In this document: one piece after another, positions 1 to 8,502 of the stretch | How positions within the stretch are numbered: position 1 is the first letter of the stretch | Layout of the letters: the number at the start of each line of letters is the position of its first letter | Position numbers and translations under genes: made by a program | The notes under the pieces: model-generated | Databases searched by the model: none | What the model was told of the DNA's origin: nothing | Seen by the model: the letters and a program-made list of their open reading frames with translations, nothing else | Origin: Peterkaempfera bronchialis | GTDB taxonomy: Bacteria; Actinomycetota; Actinomycetes; Streptomycetales; Streptomycetaceae | NCBI RefSeq assembly: GCF_003258605.2 | Contig: NZ_CP031264.1 | Span: 1,736,001 to 1,800,000, forward strand | Reading direction: 5' to 3' | DNA: 64,000 nt

Positions 1-666
1 GGGCGCGGCCTCGGACGCCTCGGAGGCCGGGTGGTGGCGCAGGTCGGCGGTGACATAGGCGTCCACCCCGGCGGCGCGGACCTCGGCGAAGAGGCTGTCG
101 CCGGAGCCGCCGCAGACCGCGACCCGCGAGACCGGCCGGTCCGGGTCGCCCGCGACCCGCACCCCCGTGGCGGTGGCGGGCAGTCCGGCCGCGACCCGGG
201 CGGCGAAGGCGGAGAGCGGCTCGGGCGCGGGCAGCTCTCCGATCCGGCCGGTGCCGCGACGCCCGGCGGGGTCGGTCGGGTCCGCCACCAGCGGCCCGGT
301 GACCCGCAGCCCGATCGCCTCGGCGAGGGCGTCGGAGACGCCCGGGTCGGCGTGGTCGGCGTTGGTGTGGGCGACATGCAGGGCGATGCCGTTGCTGATC
401 AGGGTGTGCACCACGCGGCCCTTGAAGGTGGTCGCCGCGACGCTGGTGGTACCGCGCAGATAGAGCGGATGGTGGGTGATCACCAGGTCGGCGTCCCAGG
501 CCACGGCCTGGTCCACCACGGCCTGTACGGGGTCCACCGCCAGCAGCACCCGGGACACCTCGGCGTACGGGTCGCCGCAGACCAGGCCCACGGCGTCCCA
601 GGACTCCGCCCACCGGGGCGGGTAGAGCTGGTCGAGCACGCTGATGACGTCGGACAGTGTGGGCAC
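1..666 (-). CDS. Nif3-like dinuclear metal centre protein (C-terminus beyond window)
   Basis: The minus-strand frame opens at GTG 666 ([17 protein letters not shown]) and stays open to base 1, giving 222 codons; the C-terminus lies outside the window. It shows the Nif3/YbgI metal-binding signatures [11 protein letters not shown] and [14 protein letters not shown], where His and Asp residues hold two metal ions, and a later [10 protein letters not shown] segment typical of the second half of the fold. Family members form toroidal hexamers; their reaction is unsettled (GTP cyclohydrolase-like and tRNA-linked roles have been proposed). In actinomycetes the gene commonly sits near a zinc-ribbon protein and RNase H genes, which would lie left of this window. 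The family call is secure; the exact role is not. Confidence 0.9.
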   Translation of the reverse strand, partial: MPTLSDVISVLDQLYPPRWAESWDAVGLVCGDPYAEVSRVLLAVDPVQAVVDQAVAWDADLVITHHPLYLRGTTSVAATTFKGRVVHTLISNGIALHVAHTNADHADPGVSDALAEAIGLRVTGPLVADPTDPAGRRGTGRIGELPAPEPLSAFAARVAAGLPATATGVRVAGDPDRPVSRVAVCGGSGDSLFAEVRAAGVDAYVTADLRHHPASEASEAAP

Positions 667-744
667 GGGTCGAGACTACCGCGCGCCGTAACCGATCCCC
701 GCCCCCGCTGGTCAGTGATCACTCCGGTACGCCAGACTGCGCCC

Positions 745-1197
745 GTGACATCCACCGACCCGCTGCTCCGACCCACCCTGCAACAGCAGCCGCGCAGCAG
801 CGGCCGCCCGTGGCGGCTCATCTCCCAGGGGTATGTCGCCTTCTTCGGCGGCACCCTCGCCGGCACCGCCGTCGCGGTGGTCAACGCGACCCGGCTCGGC
901 CTGCCGCGCCGCCGCGTCCTGGCGGTCGCCTCGGTCGGCGCCGCCGCCCTGGCCGCCACCCTGGCCCTGCTCACCGTCGGCAGCGGGATCCTGGCCGGCG
1001 CGCTGACGGTGGAGCGCATCCTGGCGATGGCGGCGTATCTGTGGCAGGTCCGGCTGCAACGCGAACCGGACCGGGTCTTCGTACTGCGCGGCGGCGAGTA
1101 CGCACCGCTGCTGGGGGTGGGCGTCGCCGCCGTGGCCGGTCTCGGCCTGCTGGAGGGCGTGCTGGTGCACGGGGCCCTCGCGGCGGTGTCCCGGTGA
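745..1197 (+). CDS. Small membrane protein, first gene of a TPR/AAA+ trio
   Basis: A 150-residue protein starting at GTG 745 (VTSTDPLLRPTLQQQ). After a short polar N-terminus it has hydrophobic stretches around residues 31-46 (GYVAFFGGTLAGTAVA), 57-80 and a C-terminal one (LLGVGVAAVAGLGLLEGV), so probably three membrane helices. Its TGA overlaps the GTG of the next gene (GTGA), as happens again between the next two genes, so all three are probably made together. I do not recognise a family. The context suggests a membrane platform for the TPR and AAA+ partners, which is inference only. Confidence 0.75.
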   Translation: MTSTDPLLRPTLQQQPRSSGRPWRLISQGYVAFFGGTLAGTAVAVVNATRLGLPRRRVLAVASVGAAALAATLALLTVGSGILAGALTVERILAMAAYLWQVRLQREPDRVFVLRGGEYAPLLGVGVAAVAGLGLLEGVLVHGALAAVSR

Positions 1198-2057
1198 GCG
1201 CCGACGCGCTGGCGCTGGCCGAGCACTGGCTGGAGCGCGGCCGACCCGACCGGGCGCTGGACGAGCTGAGCCGGCTCACCGGCGAGGGCGCGGTGTCGCG
1301 GCATGCCTTCCGGGTCCGCGCGCTGGCCCACCACCTGGCCGACGACGACCAGGCCGCCGTCGACATCGCCCGCAGCGGACTGGCCGCCCACGGCCCCGAC
1401 GCCGGGCTGCTGGGCGTGCTCGCCCAGTCCCTCGCCGACCTGGGCCGCACCGCCGAGGCCGAGCACGCCTGCCTGAGCGGGCTGACCCTGGAGCCGCAGA
1501 ACGCCTGGCTGCTCTGCACCTACGCCCGGCTGTGCGCCTTCGCCGGGCAGCACGACAAGGCCCGGCAGCTGGTGGACCGCGCCGCCGCCCACGACCCCGG
1601 CTCCCGCCCGGTCGCCCACACCCGGGTGGTGCTGGCCATCGCCCGGGGCGACCACGCCGAGGCGGAGCGGCTCACCGCCGCGCTGCTCGCCGCCGATCCC
1701 GACGACGTCGGCGCGCATGCGCTGCGCGGCCTGGCCGCCTCGCACCGGGGCGACCCGGGCGCCGCCTACGCGGGATTCCGCGCGGCGGCGGCGGGCAACC
1801 CGCAGAACCGGCACATGGTGGACGCCGCCCGCGAGCTGCGCGCCGCCAACCACTGGCTGCTGCGCCCGCTGCGGCCCTTCCAGCGGTTCAGCGTCTTCCA
1901 GATCTGGATCACCGTGGTGCTGATCCAGTTCGGGCTGCGGGCGGTCGGCCTGGGGGCGGTGGCCCTGCCGCTGGCCCTCGCCTGGCTGGCGTTCTGCGCG
2001 TACTCCTGGATCGCACCGCCGATCGTCCGCCGGCTGATGAGGAAGGGACTGCTGTGA
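1194..2057 (+). CDS. TPR-repeat protein with C-terminal membrane helices
   Basis: A 287-residue protein beginning VSADALALAEHWLERG, GTG overlapping the preceding stop by four bases. Residues 1-215 are repeated helical pairs with TPR spacing (AEHWLERGRPDRALDELSRL, AEHACLSGLTLEPQNAWLL, DAAYAGF-like units), rich in the A/G/L/Y positions of tetratricopeptide repeats. The last ~60 residues hold two hydrophobic helices (FQIWITVVLIQFGLRAVGL and ALPLALAWLAFCAYSWIA) followed by a basic tail RRLMRKGLL, so the TPR domain is probably tethered at the cytoplasmic face. It is coupled to the AAA+ ATPase downstream, for which it could be a substrate or membrane adaptor. Exact function unknown. Confidence 0.8.
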   Translation: MSADALALAEHWLERGRPDRALDELSRLTGEGAVSRHAFRVRALAHHLADDDQAAVDIARSGLAAHGPDAGLLGVLAQSLADLGRTAEAEHACLSGLTLEPQNAWLLCTYARLCAFAGQHDKARQLVDRAAAHDPGSRPVAHTRVVLAIARGDHAEAERLTAALLAADPDDVGAHALRGLAASHRGDPGAAYAGFRAAAAGNPQNRHMVDAARELRAANHWLLRPLRPFQRFSVFQIWITVVLIQFGLRAVGLGAVALPLALAWLAFCAYSWIAPPIVRRLMRKGLL

Positions 2058-3325
2058 GCGAGGAACGGATCGAGTCACTGCGGCGGGCGGTCGAGGCCAG
2101 CCCGGACGACACCATGCTGCGGCTGATCCTCGCCGAGGCGCTGCTCGCCGCAGACCTGGGCGAGCAGTCGCTGCTCCACTTCGAGGTGCTGCTCCAGGCA
2201 CGGGCGCTGCCCGCCGAGTCGCTGCTCCAGGTCGGCGGGGCCGCCCTGGAGGCCGACCGGCTGGACCTGGCGCGGGCCTGCCTGGAGGCCGCCCGGCAGG
2301 CGGGCGTGGTGGAGGGGGTGGCCGCGCTTCAGCGGCGGGTGGAGGACCGGCTGGCGGAGCGCAGCGGCGCCGACCGGCTGCGGGTGCTCGCCGACGGCGC
2401 GGGCGACCCGGGCGGCGGTCCGGACGGCGACGCGGGCCCCGAGTCGACCACCTTCGCCGATGTGGGCGGCATGACCGAGGTCAAGAAGCTGATCCACCGG
2501 ATGGTGGTGCTCCCCCGCTCCCGGCCCGAGCTGTTCGCCCGGTACGGCCGCCGGGCCGGCGGCGGGGTGCTGCTGTACGGGCCGCCGGGGTGCGGCAAGA
2601 CGCTGCTGGCGCGGGCGACGGCCGGCGAGTGCGGGCTGCCGTTCCTCAATGTCCGTATCGAGGATGTGATCGACCCCTACCAGGGGGTCTCCGAGCGCAA
2701 TCTGCACCAGGCGTTCGAGACGGCCCGCGCGGTCGGCCCCTGTGTGCTCTTCCTGGACGAGCTCGACGGGTTGGCGTACGCGCGCCACAAGCACCGTGGC
2801 TCGGAGGCGCGGCGGCTGGTGGACGTACTGCTCCAGGAGTTGGACGCGATCGGCTCCGACAACACCGGGCTGACGGTGATGGCCGCGACCAACGCCCCCT
2901 GGGACGTGGACGAGGCGATGCTGCGGCCGGGCCGCTTCGACCGGGTGGTCTTCGTACCGCCGCCGGACGAGCCCGCCCGGACGGACATCCTGCGGGTGCA
3001 CACCGCCGAGCTGCCGTCGCAGGGCACGGTGGACACCGGGGCGGTGGCCGCCCGCACCTCGCTCTTCTCCGGCGCGGACCTGCGGGCCGTGGTGGAGCGG
3101 GCGGTGGACGAGCTGATCGAGGAGTCGCTGCGGACCGGCGGCGAGCCGCCGCTGGACACGCCCGGCCTGCTGGCGGCGGCGGAGCGGGTGCGGCCCTCCA
3201 CGCTGGAGTGGCTGCAACGGGCCAAGGCGTATGTGGAGTTCGCCAACCAGAGTGAGCGCTACGAGGATGTGGCGGCCTATCTGCGGACGCGTGAGGTGCG
3301 GCGCCGACTGCCCAAGGGCGAGTGA
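2054..3325 (+). CDS. AAA+ ATPase with N-terminal TPR-like region
   Basis: A 423-residue protein, start GTG 2054 in a GTGA overlap. Residues 1-120 are helical TPR-like repeats. A classical-clade AAA+ module follows: FADVGGMTEVKKLI entry, Walker A GPPGCGKT (Lys182), Walker B VLFLDELDG (Asp235, Glu236), sensor 1 MAATNAPWD, and the arginine-finger segment LRPGRFDRVVF, then a lid with SGADLRAVVERAVDEL. This is the Cdc48/Vps4/FtsH type. There is no protease domain, so it should unfold or remodel a protein rather than degrade it. The TPR repeats and the two membrane partners suggest work on a membrane-associated assembly. Substrate unknown. Family call strong, role inferred. Confidence 0.92.
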   Translation: MSEERIESLRRAVEASPDDTMLRLILAEALLAADLGEQSLLHFEVLLQARALPAESLLQVGGAALEADRLDLARACLEAARQAGVVEGVAALQRRVEDRLAERSGADRLRVLADGAGDPGGGPDGDAGPESTTFADVGGMTEVKKLIHRMVVLPRSRPELFARYGRRAGGGVLLYGPPGCGKTLLARATAGECGLPFLNVRIEDVIDPYQGVSERNLHQAFETARAVGPCVLFLDELDGLAYARHKHRGSEARRLVDVLLQELDAIGSDNTGLTVMAATNAPWDVDEAMLRPGRFDRVVFVPPPDEPARTDILRVHTAELPSQGTVDTGAVAARTSLFSGADLRAVVERAVDELIEESLRTGGEPPLDTPGLLAAAERVRPSTLEWLQRAKAYVEFANQSERYEDVAAYLRTREVRRRLPKGE

Positions 3326-3356
3326 CGAGCCGTCAGACTCTCTTTGGGGAAGGGCT

Positions 3357-4547
3357 TCAGGCCAGTCCGGCCATCAGCTCGGCGAAGGCGCCGGCCGAGG
3401 CCCGGGAGGTGGAGAGCCGGTCCAGCCGGGCCCGGGCCAGTCGGCGGCGGAACGGGCCGGTCCGGGTGTCGTCGCCCGCGTCATGCAGCATCTCGGTCAT
3501 CCAGCGGGAGAACTCCTGGTAGTTCCAGGCCCGTTGCAGGCAGACCGCCGAGTAGGAGCGCAGCCCCGCGTCATCGCCGTCCCGCACCAGGTCCCGTACG
3601 GCGCGGGCGAAGACCTCGGCCTCGTAGAGCGCGAGATTCATGCCCTTGCCGCCCATCGGCGAGATGATGTGGGCCGCGTCGCCCACCAGATGGAGCCGGC
3701 CGTGGCTCATCGGCTCATGGACCACGCTGCGGAGCCGGAAGACCTCCTTCTCGGTGACCGTGCCGGGCGGCGGGCCGTCGTCACTGCCGAGCCGGGCGCG
3801 CAACTGCTGCCGGACGCGGTCCTCCGGCCAGTCGTCCGGGCCGTCGCCGAGCGGGACCTGGAGGTAGAAGCGGCTGGCGCGGGGGCCCCGGGCGAAGTGG
3901 GCGGCGAAGCCGTGGCGGCTGACCGCCAGCAGCGGGTGGCGCGGCGGTGCGGCGTCGGCCAGCACGGTCAGCCAGGCGATCCCATGGTCGAACGGATAGG
4001 CGGTCAGCACGCCGTCGGGTATGGAGGCGCGGCTGACCCCGTGGTCGCCGTCGCAGCCGGCGACCAGGTCGCAGGCGATCTCATGCGCCACGCCGTCGGC
4101 GTCCCGGTAGCGGACCACCGGCTGCTCCCCGGTCACCCCATGAAGCGTCACCTCGGCCGCCTCGAACCGCAGATCGCCGCCGTCCTCCAGGCAGGCCGCG
4201 ATCAGCCGCTGCACCAGCACCTGCTGCGGGCAGAGCCGGGCCTCCAGCCGCTCGGCCAGGCCGGTCTCGTCCAGCAGGCGGCTCTCGCCGTCCACCCGGA
4301 CCTCCAGCACGCCGTCGTACGGGAAGCCGCCGACGACCCGCTCGGCCAGCCCCCACTCCTCGAACATCCGCACGGCGCGGTGCTCCACGATGCCCGCCCG
4401 CTGCCGCTGCTCGACCCGGGAGCGCGGTCGGCGCTCCAGCACCGTGCAGGGGATGCCCAGCCGCAGCAGCAGACCGGCGACGGTCAGCCCGGCCGGCCCC
4501 GCCCCGACCACCACCACGGTCGTCCGTTCACGTACGGTCCCCGGCAT
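3357..4547 (-). CDS. FAD-dependent aromatic-ring monooxygenase, PobA-like
   Basis: A 396-residue protein started at ATG 4547, preceded on its strand by GGAGGGGGCGGC as ribosome binding site. It has the dinucleotide fold VVVVGAGPAGLTVAGLL at residues 10-26, the PobA-type segment QRAGIVEHRAVRMFEEWG, the central CDLVAGCDGDHGVSR (DG motif) and the FAD ribityl-binding GDAAHIISPMGGKGMNLAL. Length and motifs match 4-hydroxybenzoate 3-monooxygenase, which makes protocatechuate from 4-hydroxybenzoate using NAD(P)H and oxygen. No protocatechuate-pathway genes lie nearby, so the natural substrate may be a different aromatic acid. It stands alone, convergent with the AAA+ gene. Confidence 0.85.
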   Translation of the reverse strand: MPGTVRERTTVVVVGAGPAGLTVAGLLLRLGIPCTVLERRPRSRVEQRQRAGIVEHRAVRMFEEWGLAERVVGGFPYDGVLEVRVDGESRLLDETGLAERLEARLCPQQVLVQRLIAACLEDGGDLRFEAAEVTLHGVTGEQPVVRYRDADGVAHEIACDLVAGCDGDHGVSRASIPDGVLTAYPFDHGIAWLTVLADAAPPRHPLLAVSRHGFAAHFARGPRASRFYLQVPLGDGPDDWPEDRVRQQLRARLGSDDGPPPGTVTEKEVFRLRSVVHEPMSHGRLHLVGDAAHIISPMGGKGMNLALYEAEVFARAVRDLVRDGDDAGLRSYSAVCLQRAWNYQEFSRWMTEMLHDAGDDTRTGPFRRRLARARLDRLSTSRASAGAFAELMAGLA

Positions 4548-4788
4548 GCCGCCCCCTCCGCCGCACCAGGCCCCCAGCATAGTGATCCGGGTGACGCCGG
4601 CCGAGGGGCCTGAAGAGTCGGAGGCCAAGGCATCGAACCGGGGGGCGCCGCAGGGCAAATCGGCATCCGGTCACCCGTATGAGTGAAGGCGCGGTGATCG
4701 CGTTGAGCACCGTCCGCCCCGGCCGTAACTTCGATGCCGCGAGGGGCGGGAATGGGCCGGATGGGTCAGGGGGACCGGACACGCGTCC

Positions 4789-6264
4789 GTGACCGCCCCG
4801 CATTCCGAAGCCGGCGCAGGTCCGGCCGCCGACGGGTCCGAGGCAGAGGTGTGGAGCATGGGGAAGGGCACACCGCGCCGTACGACGGGTGGCTGGACGC
4901 CGGTGGAGGTCGCACGGGCGGCCGTGGCCGGCACCGGGGGCGGTGACGGCGGATGGGGGTTCGCCGCCGACGCCCTGCGGTGCACGGTCCGGCCGCCCGG
5001 CCACCGGGTCCGCGCCCGGGGTCGGCGGATCCACGTCCGCGTCGGCGCCGGTCGCGACTCCGCACGGGCGGCCCAGGTGCTGGCCGGGGTGGCCCGGATC
5101 GCGGCGGCCGACCCCTGCGCCTTCACCGTCACCGCCGACTGCGGGGAGATCACCCTCCACCCCGACGACGACGCCCACTACATCCGCCTGGTGCAGGCGC
5201 TGCACGGGGCCGCCGAGCGGCTGTCCGGCCTCGGCCCCGACCCCGGCCCCGGCCCGGAAGTGGAGCTGACACCCGGTCCGGTCCTGATCGGCCCCCGTCA
5301 CCGGAGAGCGGACCCGGGCCGGGGCTATGTGCTGACCGCCACCGTGCGCCACGGCCCGGCCGGCTCGGTCCACCTGGGCCGGTCCACCGCCACCGGCGCC
5401 GATGTGGTGGTCAAGCAGGCCCTGGGCCGCAGCGCCCGCGAGGCCCTGCGCCACGAGGCCGAGCTGCTCCGGCGGCTCGACGGCAGCGGCCTGACCCCGC
5501 GTCCGCTGGAACTGGTCCGGCAGGCCGACCGGCTGCTGCTGGTCCAGGAGCGCATCCCCGGCCGGCCGCTCGGCGCCTGGGTCGCCGCCCGCCTCACCCG
5601 GGACGGCGCCCCCGATGTGCCCTGGGAGGCCGCCCGGCCGATGGCCGCCGCCCTGGTCGACCTGGTCGAGCGGCTGCACGCCCATGACCTGGTGCTGCGC
5701 GGGCTCACCCCGGAGAACGTCATGGTCCGGCCCGACGGCGGGCTCCGGCTGGTCAACCTCCGGCCCGCCGCCGCCACCGGATCGGTCGTCCGCTGCGCCG
5801 GCACCCCCGGCTATCTGCCGCCCGAGGACCGGCGCCCCCGGCGCGGTCTGCGCAGCGCCCGGCCCGGCGACCTCCCCGCCGGAAGCTGCCTGGCCCAGCC
5901 CACCGGGGACCTCTTCGCCCTGGGCGGCCTCTTCTTCCTGCTCGCCACCGGCCACGATCCGCTGCTGCCGGACGGCCCCGGCCCCCGCCCCGCCGAGGAC
6001 CGCCTGGCCCGCTGGCTCGCCCTCGCCGCCCGCACCGGCCGGACCGCCCGCCGCCTCGCCCCGGCCGTCCTGGGGCTGCGGCGCAGCGACCCCGGCGAGC
6101 GGATGGGTCTCGGGGAGGTCCGGCGGCTGCTGTGCGACGGCACCCCCCGGCCGTCCTCCGCCGCCCCGCCACCGGCCCACCACCCGGCCGCGCCGGACCG
6201 CATCCCCCGCGACGGCTCCCACGCCGCCCGCCACCCCCACCCCACCCGGGCAGCCACCCCATGA
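4789..6264 (+). CDS. Lanthionine-synthetase-like (LanKC-type) pseudokinase, no cyclase domain
   Basis: About 491 residues from GTG 4789; ATG 4858 in the same frame is an equal candidate. Residues 75-160 resemble the N-terminal part of class III/IV lanthionine synthetases (RRIHVRVGAGRDSARAAQVL, then EITLHPDDDAHYIRLVQAL). A kinase fold follows with beta3 Lys209 (VVVKQA) and helix-C Glu223, but the catalytic loop reads VLRGLTPENVMV, with Gly305 where the catalytic Asp belongs (Asn310 is kept), and the DFG-equivalent reads LVNLRP with Asn323. Both acidic catalytic residues are therefore gone. There is no LanC-like cyclase; the protein ends in a Pro/His-rich tail. It was probably coupled to the S9 peptidase gene before an 86-bp duplication at its 3' end. 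Most likely a pseudokinase or modified RiPP enzyme; the LanKC assignment comes from motif pattern only. Confidence 0.7.
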   Translation: MTAPHSEAGAGPAADGSEAEVWSMGKGTPRRTTGGWTPVEVARAAVAGTGGGDGGWGFAADALRCTVRPPGHRVRARGRRIHVRVGAGRDSARAAQVLAGVARIAAADPCAFTVTADCGEITLHPDDDAHYIRLVQALHGAAERLSGLGPDPGPGPEVELTPGPVLIGPRHRRADPGRGYVLTATVRHGPAGSVHLGRSTATGADVVVKQALGRSAREALRHEAELLRRLDGSGLTPRPLELVRQADRLLLVQERIPGRPLGAWVAARLTRDGAPDVPWEAARPMAAALVDLVERLHAHDLVLRGLTPENVMVRPDGGLRLVNLRPAAATGSVVRCAGTPGYLPPEDRRPRRGLRSARPGDLPAGSCLAQPTGDLFALGGLFFLLATGHDPLLPDGPGPRPAEDRLARWLALAARTGRTARRLAPAVLGLRRSDPGERMGLGEVRRLLCDGTPRPSSAAPPPAHHPAAPDRIPRDGSHAARHPHPTRAATP

Positions 6265-6352
6265 CGCCCGCCCACCGCCCAGCCCCCCTCACCCCCGACG
6301 GCTCCCACGCCGCCCGCCACCCCCATCCCACCCAGGCAGCCACCCCATGACC
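6211..6352 (+). repeat. 86-bp-period direct duplication at the pseudokinase/S9 junction
   Basis: The 56-base stretch 6211-6266 is repeated at 6297-6352 with only three differences, period 86. Its first 18 bases recur a third time at 6410-6427 inside the S9 peptidase gene, where they encode DGSHAA of a beta-propeller blade. Each long copy contains CCACCCCATGAC, so the stop/start overlap was duplicated too. Confidence 0.9.
6261..6350 (+). CDS. 29-residue mini-ORF created by the duplication
   Basis: ATG 6261 overlaps the pseudokinase stop (ATGA) and the frame ends at TGA 6348-6350, which overlaps ATG 6347 of the S9 gene. The peptide reads MTPAHRPAPLTPDGSHAARH and nine more residues, and repeats the C-terminus of the pseudokinase. 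It has no separate ribosome binding site, so it could only be read by ribosomes that have just terminated upstream. It may serve only to keep the S9 gene translationally coupled. Whether a stable peptide is made is unknown. Confidence 0.4.
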   Translation: MTPAHRPAPLTPDGSHAARHPHPTQAATP

Positions 6353-8212
6353 CCCACCCTCCACACCGCCACCCCCACCCTCCGCCGGGTCTCCTTCACC
6401 TTCGCCCCCGACGGCTCCCACGCCGCCTGCCTGGCCGCCTCCGACGGCGGCGGCTGGTACGCGGAGAGCTGGCGGCTGGACCCGGCCGGAGGCGCCTCCG
6501 TGCCGACCCCGCTGCCCCTGCCCGGCGGCCGGTCGGAGAACCTGCACGCCCAGCTGGTGGCACTGCCGGACGGCCGCGTACTGGTCTGCCGCAGCGAGGG
6601 CGAGTACCACCGGCCGGCCGTGCTCGGCCCCTTCACCGAGCAACCCCTCGGCGCCCTGCGGGCACCCTCGCTGCGGCTGCTCCCGCTGCCCGCCCCGGCG
6701 TCGGCCCGACCGGGCACGCCGCTCGCGGTGGCCCTGGGCAGCGACGCCCGGCCGGTCACCACGGTCTGGCTGGTCGACGCCGACGGCGGCGCCCCGAGGC
6801 AGGCCGCCGAGTTGCCCGGACTCTTCGGCGGCGGCATCTGGCTGGACCGCGACGGGCGGCTGCTCGCCCTGGACCGGATCGCCGACGGCCTGGTCCGGAC
6901 CGTGGTGCTGGACCTCGCCGACGGCAGCGTGTCGCCCCTGCTGGAGATCGCCGAGAGCAGCAATGACCGCCTGGTGCTCTTCGACCCCGACACCCGGCTG
7001 ACCGTGGTCCGCAGCGACGCACCCGGCGCCGACCGGCTGGGCTGGGGTGTCCTCGGCGACGGGCAGCCGCTGCGCTTCCCCGAGTGCCTGCACCCGTCCC
7101 GAGCCCTGCTGCGCCCGATCGCCGTGGAGCCCGCCACCGACAGGGCGGCGGCCGAACTGCGGGTCGCCGTACAGCTCGACCGGGGGGCCGGTTCCACGCT
7201 GGCGGTGTGGCGGCCGGCGGGCGGCGGCCTCGATCCACTGCCGATCCCGCCCGGTCGGCTCGGCGCGGTGGCGCACTGGTCACCGGCGGGTCTGCGGCTG
7301 CCGTACTCGGCTCCGGACCGCCCCGCCGCGCTGGCGACCCTGGACGTGGACGCGCTGCGGGCGCCGTCCGGGTTCCCGGCCGGGTGGCGGCTGGACTCCA
7401 GTGCCGAGCCCGGCGACGGCGGCCGATGGCACCCGGCCACCACCGCCGAACTGCCGGGCGCGGCAGGGCCGGTGGAGGCGGTGGTCTACGGCGGCGACGG
7501 CTGGGCCACCGCCCCGCACCTGGTGGTGGCGCTGCACGGCGGTCCGGCGGACGCCTGGCGGCTGGAGTTCGACCCGACCCTGCAACGGCTGGCCGCCCAG
7601 GGGCTGGCGGTGGCCGCCCCCAACCAGCGGGGCAGCAGCGGCTACGGGCCGGACCACGCCACCTGCCTGAACGGCGCCTGGGGCGGCCCGGATCTGGAGG
7701 ACGTCCTCGCCCTGCTCGCGGACCTGGCGGCCCGCCGCGCCGCTCTCGGTCTGGAGCCGCCCGCCCTCTTCGGGATCAGCTATGGCGCCTTCCTGGCCCT
7801 GCTGGCGACCTGCCATGCACCCGCCGGACAGGTGGCGCGCTGCGCGGTGGTGGCGCCGTTCCTCTCCGGTGCCCGGCTGCTCGCCGAGGCGTCCGCCCCG
7901 GTGCGGGCGCTGATCGCCAGGCTCGGCGGCGGCGACCCGATCGACGACGACCGGGGGCCGCGCGATGTCCTGCGGCTCTGCCATCGCATCGGCGCTCCGC
8001 TGCTGATGGTGCACGGCGACCGCGACGAGGTGGTCCCGGTCGGCCAGTCCCGGCTGCTGCGGCAGCAGTTGCTGCGGGTCGGGCGGGTGGAGGGCAGGGA
8101 CTTCCGGTATGTGGAGGCGGCGGGGTCGGGCCACGAGGTGCTGGCGGAGGGCGGCGCACCGGTGCTGCGGGAGTTGCTGGCGGCGTTTCTGCGTACCGGG
8201 CGTCCGGCCTGA
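6347..8212 (+). CDS. S9-family prolyl oligopeptidase-like serine peptidase
   Basis: A 621-residue protein from ATG 6347. The N-terminal ~370 residues look like a beta-propeller (FTFAPDGSHAACLAAS, GGGIWLDRDGRLLALDRIADG). The C-terminal alpha/beta-hydrolase has the nucleophile elbow FGISYGAF (Ser478), Asp560 in VHGDRDEVVP and His596 in GSGHEVL, a complete catalytic triad, plus PNQRGSSGYG near the oxyanion region. There is no signal peptide, so it is cytoplasmic. S9 oligopeptidases cut short peptides and in some class III lanthipeptide clusters remove the leader; its position behind a LanKC-like protein fits that. A house-keeping acyl-aminoacyl-peptidase role is the alternative. Confidence 0.9.
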   Translation: MTPTLHTATPTLRRVSFTFAPDGSHAACLAASDGGGWYAESWRLDPAGGASVPTPLPLPGGRSENLHAQLVALPDGRVLVCRSEGEYHRPAVLGPFTEQPLGALRAPSLRLLPLPAPASARPGTPLAVALGSDARPVTTVWLVDADGGAPRQAAELPGLFGGGIWLDRDGRLLALDRIADGLVRTVVLDLADGSVSPLLEIAESSNDRLVLFDPDTRLTVVRSDAPGADRLGWGVLGDGQPLRFPECLHPSRALLRPIAVEPATDRAAAELRVAVQLDRGAGSTLAVWRPAGGGLDPLPIPPGRLGAVAHWSPAGLRLPYSAPDRPAALATLDVDALRAPSGFPAGWRLDSSAEPGDGGRWHPATTAELPGAAGPVEAVVYGGDGWATAPHLVVALHGGPADAWRLEFDPTLQRLAAQGLAVAAPNQRGSSGYGPDHATCLNGAWGGPDLEDVLALLADLAARRAALGLEPPALFGISYGAFLALLATCHAPAGQVARCAVVAPFLSGARLLAEASAPVRALIARLGGGDPIDDDRGPRDVLRLCHRIGAPLLMVHGDRDEVVPVGQSRLLRQQLLRVGRVEGRDFRYVEAAGSGHEVLAEGGAPVLRELLAAFLRTGRPA

Positions 8213-8416
8213 TCGGCCCTGTACGGACGAGAGTTGACGTACCGTCCGCTCTTCGGGGCGCGTACCCGGTCCCCGCACCACGCCCGGCCACTGACGGATT
8301 CGGGCCATGCGTGCACCGGCCGTGACCGCCTGGGTAAGGTGATCCATCCGAGCGGTCGCCACGGTGACCCAGGACCGGTCCGACGCTGGGCGCTTCAGCG
8401 TGCCCGCACGGCCTTC

Positions 8417-8469
8417 GCCGTCCTCCGGACGGCCGGGAGGCCCCCTGGGCCGGTGCGTCGCAACGCACC
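8417..8469 (+). promoter_or_regulatory. Two perfect hairpins in the leader of the 62-residue peptide gene
   Basis: The spacer 8213-8502 has no convincing gene. It contains GCCGTCC-TCC-GGACGGC (8417-8433, 7-bp stem) and GGTGCGT-CGCA-ACGCACC (8452-8469, 7-bp stem, tetraloop), the second ending 33 bases before the next ATG. They could terminate the S9 transcript or form a regulatory leader. TTGACG at 8233 could be a -35 box but I see no matching -10. Confidence 0.5.
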
Positions 8470-8502
8470 ACCGACTCCTCACCCCTCCTACGGAGAAATC
8501 TG

